A stretch of 29,286 nucleotides of DNA from W1P20-047 sp051878795 (GCA_051878795.1 JBJEKU010000004.1:1-29286), one strand, 5' to 3'. Shown: positions 15,507 through 24,292, counted from the first letter of the stretch. Made by a program: numbers and translations. Notes: generated by a model from the sequence alone, not told the origin.

Positions 15507-16909
15507 GGACCCTCTGGCTGGTGGGAATGGGGCCCGGTAACCCCGACTACATATCCCCCGCGGCACGCAAGGCACTGCTTGCGGCGGACGTGCTAATCGG
15601 AGCCGAGCGCCTGCTGGACCAGCTGCCCGAAGGCACATGCGGAAACCGCCACATGCTCACACGGGCTTCCGACATCATCGGGCTGCTCGCACAGGACAGC
15701 ACCTGGGAAAACGCCGCCGTAGCGCTCTCGGGAGACACGGGCATGTTCAGCGGCGCGAAGCTGCTGCAGCAGCGCGCCCCCGAAGCGCTGGGCTGCACGG
15801 TGCGATCCATCCCCGCCGTGGGATCGGCATCGTACTTCGCTGCCGCACTGGGAATGCCCTGGCAGGGCTGGAAGACGGTTTCGGCGCATGGCGTGGACTG
15901 CGATGTGGCGGCCCAGGTGCGTGATAATCCGCAGCTGTTCCTGGTCACGGGAGGCGCCACCCCCGTGCAAGTGATCTGCCGCACCCTGGCCGAAGCCGGC
16001 CTGGGCAAAACCCGCGTGTTCGTGGGCGAACAGCTTTCCTACCCGGAAGAGAAGATCACCGAAGGAACCGTCGCCGAGCTGGCCGAACGCGAATTCCATC
16101 CCCTGAGCGTGATGCTCTGCCTGCGCGATGGCCAAGGCGCCGGCGCAGATGCGACCGCAGCCCAAGCTGCCGAAGCCGGCAGTACTTCAGCAGACAACGC
16201 TGCCTCACGCTGCGAAACCCAGGTTTCCAACGAGCCGGGAGCAGCCGGCAACGCCCCCGCGTGCGACTCTGCCAGCGCGGTCGATGAGGATACGGCCTGG
16301 CCCTGGTCCACGCACGGCATCCCGGACGATCTGTTCACCCGCGGCAAAGTGCCCATGACCAAGCAGGAAGTGCGCAGCGTCGCGCTTTCCAAGCTGCGCG
16401 TCGCCCCGGGCGAGACCATCTACGACATCGGCGCAGGCACCGGATCGGTCACTGTAGAACTGGCACTGCTCGCAGGCCCCGCAGGACGCGTGATCGCCAT
16501 CGAGCGCAATCCCGAAGGTTGCCAGCTCATCGAGCAGAACGCACGCAAGTTCGAAGTTGGAACCATCCGCGTGGTGGAGGGCACCGCCCCCGGTTGCATG
16601 GTCGGCCTGCCCGTCCCCGATGCCGCTTTCATTGGCGGATCGGGTTCGAACCTGGACGAAATCGCCGCCGCGCTACTGGCTGCGAACCCCCGCGTACGCG
16701 TATGCGTGACCTGCGTCACCCTGGAAACGGTGGCCCAGGCGCTTCAGGTGCTTTCCGCAGCTGCCTTCGAAGGCTTCGAGGCCGTGTGCATCAACGCCTC
16801 CCGCTCGCATGCACTGGGAGCGTATAACCTGATGAAAGCCGAGAATCCCATCTACGTGATCTGCGCTCAAGGCGCAGGCGCACCTGCGGAAGAAGGCGCC
16901 CGTGAATAG
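15503..16909 (+). CDS. cbiET: CbiE-CbiT fusion (cobalt-precorrin-7 C5- and C15-methyltransferase, decarboxylating)
   Basis: 468 residues with two catalytic domains, as in CobL of aerobic organisms. Residues 1-210 are CbiE (C5 methylation): LWLVGMGPGNPDYISPAA, VALSGDTGMFSGAKLL and IPAVGSASYFAAALGM. Residues 211-270 are an Ala/Ser/Glu-rich linker with no predicted fold. Residues 271-468 are CbiT (C15 methylation and decarboxylation): GIPDDLFTRGKVPMTKQEVR, the SAM loop YDIGAGTGSVTVE (307-319) and FIGGSG. The linker is longer than usual for this fusion. The gene overlaps cbiH by four bases and cbiA by eight. Confidence 0.95.
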   Translation: MRTLWLVGMGPGNPDYISPAARKALLAADVLIGAERLLDQLPEGTCGNRHMLTRASDIIGLLAQDSTWENAAVALSGDTGMFSGAKLLQQRAPEALGCTVRSIPAVGSASYFAAALGMPWQGWKTVSAHGVDCDVAAQVRDNPQLFLVTGGATPVQVICRTLAEAGLGKTRVFVGEQLSYPEEKITEGTVAELAEREFHPLSVMLCLRDGQGAGADATAAQAAEAGSTSADNAASRCETQVSNEPGAAGNAPACDSASAVDEDTAWPWSTHGIPDDLFTRGKVPMTKQEVRSVALSKLRVAPGETIYDIGAGTGSVTVELALLAGPAGRVIAIERNPEGCQLIEQNARKFEVGTIRVVEGTAPGCMVGLPVPDAAFIGGSGSNLDEIAAALLAANPRVRVCVTCVTLETVAQALQVLSAAAFEGFEAVCINASRSHALGAYNLMKAENPIYVICAQGAGAPAEEGARE

Positions 16910-18410
16910 CATTCCCCGCATCGTCATCGCAGCACCCCGCAGCGGTGGGGGCAAGACCACCTTCACCTGCGGGCTGTTGAAGGCCCTGCAACTGCGCGGC
17001 CTTCGCTGTGCCGCATTCAAATGCGGGCCCGACTACATCGACCCCTTGTTCCACGAGCAGGTTACGGGTGCCAAGCGCGGCAACCTGGACCTGTTCTTCA
17101 CAGACGAGGACACCACGAAGAGCCTGTTCGTGCGCGGGTCCGAAGACTGCAACATCGCGGTGGTGGAAGGCGTGATGGGCTTCTACGACGGCATGTCCGC
17201 CACCAGCCCCCAGGCGAGCAGCTACCACCTAGCCAAGACCTTGCAAGCCCCCGTGGTGCTGGTGCTGGATGCTAAAGGCACATCGCTGTCGCTCGCAGCA
17301 CAGGTGCACGGCATCGCGAGCTTCCGCGAAGACGCCAACGTACAGGGCGTGGTGCTGAGCAGGTGCAGCAAGGCCCTCTGCGACATGGTGGCGCCCGCGA
17401 TCCGGGAAGAATGCGGCATTCCCGTGCTGGGATGCATTCCCGCAAACGAACGCTTCGCCATCGAAAGCCGCCATCTGGGCCTGGTCACCGCCGCGGAGAT
17501 CGAGGACCTGGAAGGACGCATCTGCGACCTGGCGCATCAGATCGAGCAGACCGTGGACCTGGATGCGCTTATGGCCCTCGCCCAGGGCGCGCCTGCACTG
17601 CAGTCCGAACCCTATCGCACGCCGCGCCTAGCCCGGTCGCCGCTTCGCCTGGCCATCGCCCGCGACACGGCCTTCTGCTTCTACTACGCCGAAAACCTGC
17701 GCGCCCTGGAAGATGCGGGCGTGCAGCTTATTCCCTTCGCACCCGTTCAAGGCGAAGCCCTTCCCGAAAACATCGACGGGCTGTACTTAGGGGGCGGCTA
17801 CCCCGAACTGCATGCCCAGGCGCTCGAAGCCAATTCCACCCTGCGCACCCAGGTGCGCGAGGCCATCGCTGCGGGCCTGCCCACCGTCGCCGAATGCGGG
17901 GGCTTCATGTTCCTTCAGCAGCGCATCAGCGACCCCGAGGGCACCTGGCATGACATGGCCGGTGCCCTGCCGGGCGAATGCCAGAACCTGGGCAAGCTGC
18001 GCCAGTTCGGCTATATCACCGCAACATCCCAGGTCGACGGTCTGTACGGACCAGCGGGCACCCAGGTACGCGCACACGAGTTCCACTACTGGCATTCCAC
18101 GGAAAACGGCTGCGACTTCACCGCGAAGAAGCCCTTGCGCGATACTGGCTGGCCCTGCATGAAGACCACCCCCACCCTGCTTGCGGGCTACCCGCACGTG
18201 TACTTCCCCAGCAACCCCGCCGTGCTGGAAGGATTCGTGGACGCGATGGAGCGTTTCCACGAAACGCGGATGGGCATACGGCCCGATGCTTGCGACCCGA
18301 ATCCGCCTGTCGATTCTGAAGGTGCAAACAACCCGACCGTAACCCATGGCGCCTCGCAAGGCAGCTCTCCCGCCATGCAGGGCGATTGCGAGGGAGGCGC
18401 CGCGTGCTAG
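16902..18410 (+). CDS. cbiA: Cobyrinate a,c-diamide synthase CbiA
   Basis: 502 residues. It amidates the a and c side chains using ATP and glutamine. The N-terminal P-loop APRSGGGKTTF is at 11-21, CGPDYIDPLFH follows at 41-51, and the glutamine amidotransferase domain has LYLGGGYPELHA (295-306) and VAECGGFMFLQQ with the nucleophile Cys332. The family norm is about 450-460 residues. The extra C-terminal part, about 465-502, is Pro/Ser/Gly/Asn-rich and probably disordered. The start overlaps cbiET by eight bases and the end overlaps cbiB by seven. Confidence 0.95.
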   Translation: MNSIPRIVIAAPRSGGGKTTFTCGLLKALQLRGLRCAAFKCGPDYIDPLFHEQVTGAKRGNLDLFFTDEDTTKSLFVRGSEDCNIAVVEGVMGFYDGMSATSPQASSYHLAKTLQAPVVLVLDAKGTSLSLAAQVHGIASFREDANVQGVVLSRCSKALCDMVAPAIREECGIPVLGCIPANERFAIESRHLGLVTAAEIEDLEGRICDLAHQIEQTVDLDALMALAQGAPALQSEPYRTPRLARSPLRLAIARDTAFCFYYAENLRALEDAGVQLIPFAPVQGEALPENIDGLYLGGGYPELHAQALEANSTLRTQVREAIAAGLPTVAECGGFMFLQQRISDPEGTWHDMAGALPGECQNLGKLRQFGYITATSQVDGLYGPAGTQVRAHEFHYWHSTENGCDFTAKKPLRDTGWPCMKTTPTLLAGYPHVYFPSNPAVLEGFVDAMERFHETRMGIRPDACDPNPPVDSEGANNPTVTHGASQGSSPAMQGDCEGGAAC

Positions 18411-19420
18411 AAACCCTTGCACAGGCAATCGCCTGCCCGCTTCTGCACGGGCCCTGGATCGTCGCCGCCATCGCCGTGGGACTGCTGCTCGACGCCCTGC
18501 TGGGCGACCCTTTGCGGCTGCCGCACCCCGTAGTGGGCATGGGCAAGACCATCAGCTGGGCCGAAAAACGAGCCCGCAAACGCTGCGGCAACGACCCCGC
18601 CCGCCTGCGCAATGCAGGCCGCGTGCTGGCCTTCGCCCTGCCGACGGCAACTTTCGTCGCAGCCTGGGCGGTGCTCATCTGCGCGGCCTTCGTCAGCCCC
18701 ATCCTGGCCTTCGCGCTGCAGTGCCTCATGTGCTATCAGGTAATCGCCCGGCGCGAGCTTTCCCGCCAGAGCATGCTCGTCGCCAAGGCCCTGACCGAAG
18801 AAGGACTGGAAGCCGGACGCAAAATGGTCGCCCGCATCGTAGGGCGCGATGTGGATTCACTCGATGAAACCGGTGTGACGAAAGCAGCCGTGGAAACCGT
18901 CGCCGAAAACGCCAACGATGGCGTGATAGCCCCTCTGTTTTTCCTGGCAATCGGCGGCGGCCCCCTGGCACTTGCCTATAAGGCAGTGAGCACGCTCGAC
19001 AGCATGGTGGGCTACAAGAACGAGAGGTACCTGGACTTCGGCAGGGCCTCCGCAAAGTCCGACGACGTGCTGGCCTTCATCCCCGCGCGCGTTTCAGCGC
19101 TGTGCATGGTGGTATCCGCCGCCCTGCTGCACCTGGACGCAAAGGGCGCCTGGCGCATCTGGAGGCGCGACCACAGCAAGCACGCAAGCCCCAACTCCGC
19201 CCACACGGAAGCCGCGACTGCAGGCGCACTGGGCGTGCAGCTCGCCGGCAATGCCGTCTATGGCGGCGTGGTGCACGAAAAACCCACTATCGGCGATGCC
19301 ACCCGACCGGTCGAGCTGGCAGACATCGCCCGCGCTGGCAGGCTGATGACGCTTGCCAGCCTGGTGGCGTTCTGCCTGTTCGCAGCCATGCGCCTGACGC
19401 TTTGGGCGCTGACAGGATAA
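18404..19420 (+). CDS. cbiB: Adenosylcobinamide-phosphate synthase CbiB
   Basis: 338 residues from GTG 18404, which is preceded by GGGAGG and overlaps the cbiA stop. An upstream TTG (18386) would sit on the ribosome site itself. CbiB is a membrane protein that attaches (R)-1-amino-2-propanol or its phosphate to cobyric acid. Motifs: LLLDALLGDPLRLPHPVVGMG, ETVAENANDGVIAPLFF, STLDSMVGYKNERY and LAGNAVYGGVVHEKPTIG. About four to five hydrophobic segments are visible. CobD, which makes the aminopropanol phosphate, is not in the window. A gap of 114 bases follows. Confidence 0.94.
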   Translation: MLETLAQAIACPLLHGPWIVAAIAVGLLLDALLGDPLRLPHPVVGMGKTISWAEKRARKRCGNDPARLRNAGRVLAFALPTATFVAAWAVLICAAFVSPILAFALQCLMCYQVIARRELSRQSMLVAKALTEEGLEAGRKMVARIVGRDVDSLDETGVTKAAVETVAENANDGVIAPLFFLAIGGGPLALAYKAVSTLDSMVGYKNERYLDFGRASAKSDDVLAFIPARVSALCMVVSAALLHLDAKGAWRIWRRDHSKHASPNSAHTEAATAGALGVQLAGNAVYGGVVHEKPTIGDATRPVELADIARAGRLMTLASLVAFCLFAAMRLTLWALTG

Positions 19421-19483
19421 ATCGGACGCGACCCGTAACGCACGAGCCGAAACGACCCGATCGCTTCGGCAAGCAAAACCCAC

Positions 19484-19502
19484 GCGGGGCAATGGACCCC
19501 GC
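19484..19502 (+). promoter_or_regulatory. Hairpin ahead of the cbiP ribosome site
   Basis: GCGGGG (19484-19489) and CCCCGC (19497-19502) form a 6-bp GC stem with a seven-base loop, in the 114-base gap between cbiB and cbiP. No T-run follows, so it is not a terminator. It could affect mRNA processing or cbiP translation. Confidence 0.3.
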
Positions 19503-19534
19503 ACGGACACGAAGCCCTAAGGAGGCAAGCTAGC

Positions 19535-21037
19535 ATGGCCAAGGCAAAGGCAATCATGGTGCAGGGAACCATGTCCAACGCGGGCAAGAGCCTGCTCGTC
19601 GCCGGACTGTGCCGTATCTTCGCGCGCGCCGGCTATAAGGTGGCGCCCTTCAAGGGCCAGAACATGGCCCTGAACAGCGCCGTTACCAAGGACGGATTGG
19701 AAATGGGACGCGCCCAGGTGATGCAGGCCGAAGCCGCCGGCATCGATCCCGACGTGCGCATGAACCCCATCCTGTTAAAACCCACCAGCGACATGGGCAG
19801 CCAGGTAATCGTGCTGGGCGAAGTTCTGGACACCATGAAGGCCGCCGACTACTACGCCTACAAGGCCAATCTGAAGTCGTCCGTGCAGGATGCCTTCGAT
19901 TCGCTTTCCGAAGACTACGACATCGTGGTCATCGAGGGTGCGGGCAGCCCTGCAGAGATCAACCTGAAGACCGACGATTTGGCCAACATGGGCATGGCCA
20001 AGATGGCGAAGGCCCCCGTGCTGCTGGTTGGCGACATCGACCCGGGCGGCGTGTTCGCCCAGCTGTTCGGCACTATGGAGCTGTTGGACGAAGACGAGCG
20101 CGCCATGGTAAAGGGCCTGGTCATCAACAAGTTCCGCGGCGACGTGGAGATCCTGCGCCCCGGGCTGGCCCCACTGGAGGAAATGTGCGGCGTACCCGTG
20201 GTAGGCGTGGTGCCCTATACCAAGCTGGATCTGGATGACGAGGACAGCCTGGCCACGCGCCTGAACCAGCATTCCAGCGAGGGCGTGCTGGACGTGGCCG
20301 TGATCCGCATCCCCCATCTTTCCAACTTCACCGACTTCAATGCCATCGAACGCCATCCCATGATGGCGCTGCGCTACGTGGACAAGGCCGTGGAACTGGG
20401 CAGGCCCGACATGGTGATATTGCCCGGCACCAAGAACACGCTCGACGACCTGGCCTGGCTGAAGGAATGCGGCATGGCACGCTGCATCAAGGCGCTCGCC
20501 GCGCAGGGCACGCCCGTCATCGGCATCTGCGGCGGCTACCAGATGCTGGGCGAGCAGCTGCACGACCCCTACGGTGTTGAGGAAGGCGGCGACGCCGAGG
20601 GCCTGGGCCTGCTGCCCATGGAAACCACCTTCACCACCGAAAAGCGCCGCACCCGCATCACCGGCAAATGCCTGGACCTGGAAGGCGTGTTCGCACCACT
20701 TTCGCAGCTTGACCTGGAAGGATACGAAATCCACATGGGCACCACCACGGGCAGCTGCCCTGCCTCGGTGTGCCTGCATCAGCAAGACGGCGACGTCACC
20801 GACGGCGGGCAGTGCGGCAACGTGCTGGGCAGCTACCTGCACGGCTTCTTCGACGCCCCGGGCATCTGCGACGCCCTGGCGCAGGCCCTGGCCCAGGCAC
20901 GCGGCATATCGCTTCCCGAGCTGCAGTACAAGACCAGCCAGGCCTTCAAGGAAGAGCAATACGACCTGCTGGCCGACACGCTGGAAGCGGCATTGGACAT
21001 GGACCAGGTCTACCGCATCCTGAACGAAGGTGTATAA
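19535..21037 (+). CDS. cbiP: Cobyric acid synthase CbiP
   Basis: 500 residues, ATG 19535 with AAGGAGG upstream. It amidates the b, d, e and g side chains of adenosylcobyrinate a,c-diamide. The P-loop GTMSNAGKS is at 11-19, with FKGQNMALNSAVT (40-52), EGAGSPAEINL (134-144) and GDIDPGGVFAQ (167-177). The glutaminase domain shows ILPGTKNTLDDL (295-306), and IGICGGYQMLGE (329-340) gives the nucleophile Cys332. YEIHMGTT and GSYLHGFFD near the C-terminus complete the amidotransferase site. Length is typical (about 490-510). Confidence 0.96.
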   Translation: MAKAKAIMVQGTMSNAGKSLLVAGLCRIFARAGYKVAPFKGQNMALNSAVTKDGLEMGRAQVMQAEAAGIDPDVRMNPILLKPTSDMGSQVIVLGEVLDTMKAADYYAYKANLKSSVQDAFDSLSEDYDIVVIEGAGSPAEINLKTDDLANMGMAKMAKAPVLLVGDIDPGGVFAQLFGTMELLDEDERAMVKGLVINKFRGDVEILRPGLAPLEEMCGVPVVGVVPYTKLDLDDEDSLATRLNQHSSEGVLDVAVIRIPHLSNFTDFNAIERHPMMALRYVDKAVELGRPDMVILPGTKNTLDDLAWLKECGMARCIKALAAQGTPVIGICGGYQMLGEQLHDPYGVEEGGDAEGLGLLPMETTFTTEKRRTRITGKCLDLEGVFAPLSQLDLEGYEIHMGTTTGSCPASVCLHQQDGDVTDGGQCGNVLGSYLHGFFDAPGICDALAQALAQARGISLPELQYKTSQAFKEEQYDLLADTLEAALDMDQVYRILNEGV

Positions 21038-21199
21038 CTGTTACTGACCGGATTGCATTAAAGCCCGAAGCAGGGCGGAAGGCCTTTCCCGGCCGAGCAA
21101 CGGAACGGGAGCCCGATTAACCGCGAACGGCATCCGAAAAAGGCCCCCACTTCCACGCGAGGACACGCGATCCGAAACGATGAAACCGAAGGGACGAAG
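21038..21199 (+). other. Intergenic stretch between cbiP and cobO
   Basis: 162 bases without a credible gene. A short GGCC/GGCC hairpin (around 21080-21095) is visible but no T-run and no clear promoter. The frames that cross it are continuations of out-of-frame cbiP readings. Confidence 0.4.
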
Positions 21200-21724
21200 A
21201 TGATCCACATCTATCACGGCGACGGAAAGGGAAAGACCACCGCAGCCATGGGCCTGGCCCTGCGCGCCATCGCCCAAGGGCAGCGCGTGCTGATCGTGCA
21301 GTTCCTGAAGGGAAGCGAAACCGGCGAGATCACCCTGCTGCGCGAGTACCCCAACGTCACCATCTTCCGCGGCAAGCCCAATTGCAAGTTCTCCTTCCAG
21401 ATGACCGACGAAGAGAAGTGCGACTGCCGCAAGGCCAACGATGATATGCTGGCCCGCGCGTTGGAAGAACACGCCCGCGAGCCCTTCGGCACCATCATCC
21501 TTGACGAATTGAACGGCGCGCTTTCCACCGGCCTTCTTTCGCCCGAACCGCTTGCGGGCATCGTCCGCCAAGCGCAGGGCGCCGAAGACGGCTTGGAGCT
21601 GGTATGCACCGGACGCAATCCGCAAGCGTGGCTGGTCGATGCCGCCGACTACATCACCGAAATGAAATGCGAACGCCACCCCTTCGACCAGGGCGTGTGC
21701 GCACGAAAGGGAGTCGAATACTGA
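21200..21724 (+). CDS. cobO: Corrinoid adenosyltransferase (CobA/CobO type)
   Basis: 174 residues. It transfers the 5'-deoxyadenosyl group from ATP to reduced corrinoid. It has the family P-loop GDGKGKTTAAMG (7-18), VLIVQFLKGSETGE, the IILDELNGALSTGLL segment and CTGRNPQAWLVDAADYITEM near the end. Length is typical of the CobA/BtuR/CobO family. It starts 162 bases after cbiP and its stop TGA shares one base with the ATG of cbiC (TGATG). Confidence 0.94.
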   Translation: MIHIYHGDGKGKTTAAMGLALRAIAQGQRVLIVQFLKGSETGEITLLREYPNVTIFRGKPNCKFSFQMTDEEKCDCRKANDDMLARALEEHAREPFGTIILDELNGALSTGLLSPEPLAGIVRQAQGAEDGLELVCTGRNPQAWLVDAADYITEMKCERHPFDQGVCARKGVEY

Positions 21725-22356
21725 TGAACGACCTTCTTGCTTCCCCCCACGAAATCGAACGACGCAGCTTCCAGATCATCGGCGAGGAACTGGGCGACCG
21801 CGTGCTCGACCCCGCCGAAGAGCCCATCATCAAACGCGTCATCCATACCACGGCGGACTTCAGCTACGCAGAATCGCTGGTATTCGCCAACGACGCCATC
21901 GAGCGCGGCAAGCAGGCCATCCTGGCCGGCGCCACCATCGTGACCGACACCAACATGGCGCTCGCCGGCATCAGCAAGCCCGGCTTGGCACGCTTCGGCT
22001 GCCAGGCGAAGTGCTTCGTGGCCGACCCCGAGGCCGCCAAGATGGCACAGGAAAACGGCACCACCCGATCGGTTGCCAGCGTGAACCTGGCGGCCCAGAT
22101 CGAAGGCCCGCTCATCTACGCCGTGGGCAACGCCCCCACCGCCCTGCTGCGACTGGCGCAGCTGATCGAAGAGGGCACCATGAAGCCCGACCTGATCATC
22201 GGCGTGCCCGTGGGCTTTGTGAACGTGGTAGAAAGCAAGGAGCGCATCCTGGAATGCGACGTGCCCTGCATCGTAGCGCGCGGACGCAAGGGCGGTAGCA
22301 ATGTGGCAGCGGCAATCTGCAACGCGCTGCTGTATTCGCTCACCAGGACGGAATAA
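21724..22356 (+). CDS. cbiC: Cobalt-precorrin-8 methylmutase CbiC
   Basis: 210 residues from ATG 21724 (MNDLLASPHEIERRSF). It moves the methyl group from C11 to C12 to give cobyrinate. Landmarks: PHEIERRSFQII, the catalytic His41 in KRVIHTTADFSY, GATIVTDTNMALAGI, RSVASVNLAA and VGFVNVVESKE, followed by ARGRKGGSNVAAAICNALLY. Length is typical. A longer reading frame that begins in cobO is not supported. Confidence 0.95.
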   Translation: MNDLLASPHEIERRSFQIIGEELGDRVLDPAEEPIIKRVIHTTADFSYAESLVFANDAIERGKQAILAGATIVTDTNMALAGISKPGLARFGCQAKCFVADPEAAKMAQENGTTRSVASVNLAAQIEGPLIYAVGNAPTALLRLAQLIEEGTMKPDLIIGVPVGFVNVVESKERILECDVPCIVARGRKGGSNVAAAICNALLYSLTRTE

Positions 22357-22369
22357 CGGGACGCGCCGC

Positions 22370-23386
22370 ATGACCGAAATGACGCCATCCGAAAACCCGC
22401 AGGCACGCAGGGGTCACGAAGCCCCCGTTGCGGCTGATGCCGCTGACGGTGCGAGTGCATGGGAAGCGAAAGCTGCCGCAGTCGACGTCGCTGACAGCAT
22501 GACCGCATGCGAGACCACCGCCCCATCCAATGCCACCAGGAGCACGGCTGAGTGCGAAAAGCCGTCGCTCGCCACAAACGGAGTGACCAACGCAGCCCAC
22601 CCCGTCACCCCTGCACTCGCCGTGTTCGCGGGCACCGTGGAAGGCCGCTCCTTCTGCGAGGCGCTTTCTTCTGCGGGGGTTCCCGCCGTAGCCTTCGTGG
22701 CCACCGAATACGGGAACCAGCTGATGGAAGGCCTGTCCGGCATACAGGTGCGCATGGGCAGGCTGGGCGCTGCAGCTATGGAAGAAGCGCTTGCTGGCGT
22801 GGGCACCGTGGTGGACGCGACGCATCCCTATGCGGTGGAAGTGAGCCGCAACATCCGCCAGGCAGCGGCCGCAACCGGCGCGGAATATGTGCGTATCGTG
22901 CGGGAGTGCGCCGATGAGGCAGATGGCAACGGCCCCGATGGCACGGATGGCACCGACTCGACCGAGCCGATTGCCTTTGCCTCTGCTGCGGAGGTAGCTG
23001 CGTTTCTGGAGGGCACGCAGGGCAACGTGCTATTGACCACGGGCAGCAAGGAACTGGCCGCGTACGCCACCTCGGCAGAGCTGACGGAGCGTTTGTGGCC
23101 TCGCTTCCTACCCGACGCTACCGCCATCGAACGCGCGCTCGAGCTGGGCTACAAGCGCAGCCAGCTGATCTGCATGCAGGGGCCGTTCTCGCTGGAAATG
23201 AACGTGGCCATGTTGAAGATGAGCCAGGCCAAGTGGCTGGTAACCAAAGACGGGGGCAAGCCCGGCGGCTTCGCAGAGAAAATCCAGGCTGCAGACCAGG
23301 CAGGTGCCCGCGTGCTGCTGATCCGCAAGCCCGAAGAGCACGAAACCGGCTTGACCTTGGAAGAAGCAATTGAAAGGTTTGTTTAA
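22370..23386 (+). CDS. cbiJ: Cobalt-precorrin-6A reductase CbiJ/CobK
   Basis: 338 residues from ATG 22370; the ribosome site is weak (GGGACG). It reduces cobalt-precorrin-6A using NAD(P)H. Residues 1-80 are an Ala/Thr/Glu-rich, low-complexity extension. The enzyme begins near residue 81 with ALAVFAGTVEGRSFCEAL (the expected FGGT.E.R type start) and includes VVDATHPYAVEVSRNI, VRIVRE, LLTTGSKELAAY and MQGPFSLEMNVAML, then TKDGGKPGGFAEKI. A further polar insert (DEADGNGPDGTDGTDST) lies after VRIVRE. The core matches the usual size of about 250 residues. It is the last gene of the operon; no clear terminator follows. Confidence 0.93.
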   Translation: MTEMTPSENPQARRGHEAPVAADAADGASAWEAKAAAVDVADSMTACETTAPSNATRSTAECEKPSLATNGVTNAAHPVTPALAVFAGTVEGRSFCEALSSAGVPAVAFVATEYGNQLMEGLSGIQVRMGRLGAAAMEEALAGVGTVVDATHPYAVEVSRNIRQAAAATGAEYVRIVRECADEADGNGPDGTDGTDSTEPIAFASAAEVAAFLEGTQGNVLLTTGSKELAAYATSAELTERLWPRFLPDATAIERALELGYKRSQLICMQGPFSLEMNVAMLKMSQAKWLVTKDGGKPGGFAEKIQAADQAGARVLLIRKPEEHETGLTLEEAIERFV

Positions 23387-23435
23387 TGAGGTAACGGTCA
23401 ACCGAGTCGCAGACCCGAATAAACCACAGCATTTG

Positions 23436-23714
23436 CTATCGCCTTGAAGAACGCCTTTTCAGAAGCTTGTCATGGTGATCAATATCAAGCATGATTATGA
23501 GCTTTTCCCCATCAAACGAAATTGCCATCCTGATATCCATGTTGACGCTTACTTCAAATTCTCTAGTTCCCTTGATTCGTTTTGTTCTAAGAGAGGGATG
23601 CCACGGGTCGCGAGCAAGAATTCGAAGCTTGTCATCGACCAACTCACGCTCGACTACGGTCAGCTTCCTATAGTGCTTGATGAAGTTCTTCTCTAGCTGA
23701 AGCCTGTATGACAC
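23436..23714 (-). CDS. YafQ/RelE-type toxin (type II toxin-antitoxin)
   Basis: 92 residues starting at GTG directly after the antitoxin stop (TAA then GTG). The pattern LEKNFIKHYRKL...LRTKRIKGTREFEVSVNMDIRMAISFDGEKLIIMLDIDHHDKL fits the YafQ/RelE fold of ribosome-dependent mRNA endonucleases: a basic N-terminal helix, the central R-rich strand region and a C-terminal His-containing motif (DIDHHDKLLKR). Length is typical. The pair order is antitoxin first. The base composition is lower in GC than in the cobalamin genes, in line with an acquired module. Confidence 0.82.
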   Translation of the reverse strand: MSYRLQLEKNFIKHYRKLTVVERELVDDKLRILARDPWHPSLRTKRIKGTREFEVSVNMDIRMAISFDGEKLIIMLDIDHHDKLLKRRSSRR

Positions 23715-23978
23715 TTAAACCGCCTTATGGAGATCGGCGATTAAATCCTCGACATCATCGTAGACAACGGCATCGCCAGAAGCGGAAAGCCTTCGCGCTT
23801 CATCCGCTAATGCTTCAAGCTCCTCAGCCTTCGCTTTTGGGTACACAACAACGGGAATCAGCTTCACCGCTCCGTTATCAACAACGACATCGAACATATC
23901 ACCGCGAGCCAATCCGAGCTCGTTTACAACCGACTTAGGAATGGTCACCTGGGATTTATCCTTCAACTCTGCAAGCAT
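23715..23978 (-). CDS. AbrB/MazE-like antitoxin
   Basis: 87 residues from ATG 23978, which has GGAGG six bases upstream; a TTG four codons earlier lies in the ribosome site. The N-terminus LAELKDKSQVTIPKSVVNELGLARGDMFDVVVDNGAVKLIP is a SpoVT-AbrB swapped-hairpin DNA-binding domain. The C-terminal part (about 50-87) is acidic and helical and would bind the toxin. It would repress its own promoter, alone or with the toxin. Confidence 0.85.
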   Translation of the reverse strand: MLAELKDKSQVTIPKSVVNELGLARGDMFDVVVDNGAVKLIPVVVYPKAKAEELEALADEARRLSASGDAVVYDDVEDLIADLHKAV

Positions 23979-24015
23979 ATAATCCTCCAACTAGTTTGCA
24001 TTTCCAATTTTCTGA

Positions 24016-24024
24016 ATTTTAGCA
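24016..24024 (-). promoter_or_regulatory. Candidate promoter of the toxin-antitoxin pair
   Basis: On the minus strand TGC-TAAAAT (24024-24016) is an extended -10 some 38 bases before the antitoxin ATG. No convincing -35 is visible, as expected if the extended element compensates. Confidence 0.4.
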
Positions 24025-24263
24025 TTATGAGAGCTTGCACTAGACCTAAATCATCGAATAAACCCAAGCTTGCATTGCGAAACACGCCCTACCTCTTTCT
24101 CTCATACGCCACAAGATTCCCAAAGCACAACAATCGCTGGTTTCGATTGAGAGAAAAAGAACACCCCAAAGCCCACAATGTTTCCAAGTCGAAGCGAACT
24201 CACTCTCTCTATAGGCGATTTAACCCGCCCACCCCCATTCGGATAAAGCGATAGCAAAGTGTC
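24025..24263. other. Gene-free stretch between the antitoxin and the EIIC-like gene
   Basis: AT-richer than the neighbours, with a stop-free plus-strand frame of 75 codons (24027-24254) that lacks a ribosome site and any recognisable motif. I see no RNA gene or repeat here; the promoter of the next gene begins at 24264. Confidence 0.45.
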
Positions 24264-24292
24264 TTGTCACTTGTGTATTCAGATGCAATACT
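24264..24292 (+). promoter_or_regulatory. Promoter of the EIIC-like gene
   Basis: TTGTCA (24264-24269), a 17-base spacer ending in TGC, and AATACT (24287-24292) make a good promoter with an extended -10. Transcription would start near 24299, which excludes the ATG at 24296 and supports ATG 24329 as the start. Confidence 0.6.

Noticed and set aside
21038..21199. Riboswitch or promoter between cbiP and cobO
   Set aside because: No B12 box, no T-run and no convincing -10/-35 pair was found.
24027..24254. 75-codon plus-strand frame
   Set aside because: No ribosome site, no recognisable motif, biased composition (Lys/Arg/Asn).
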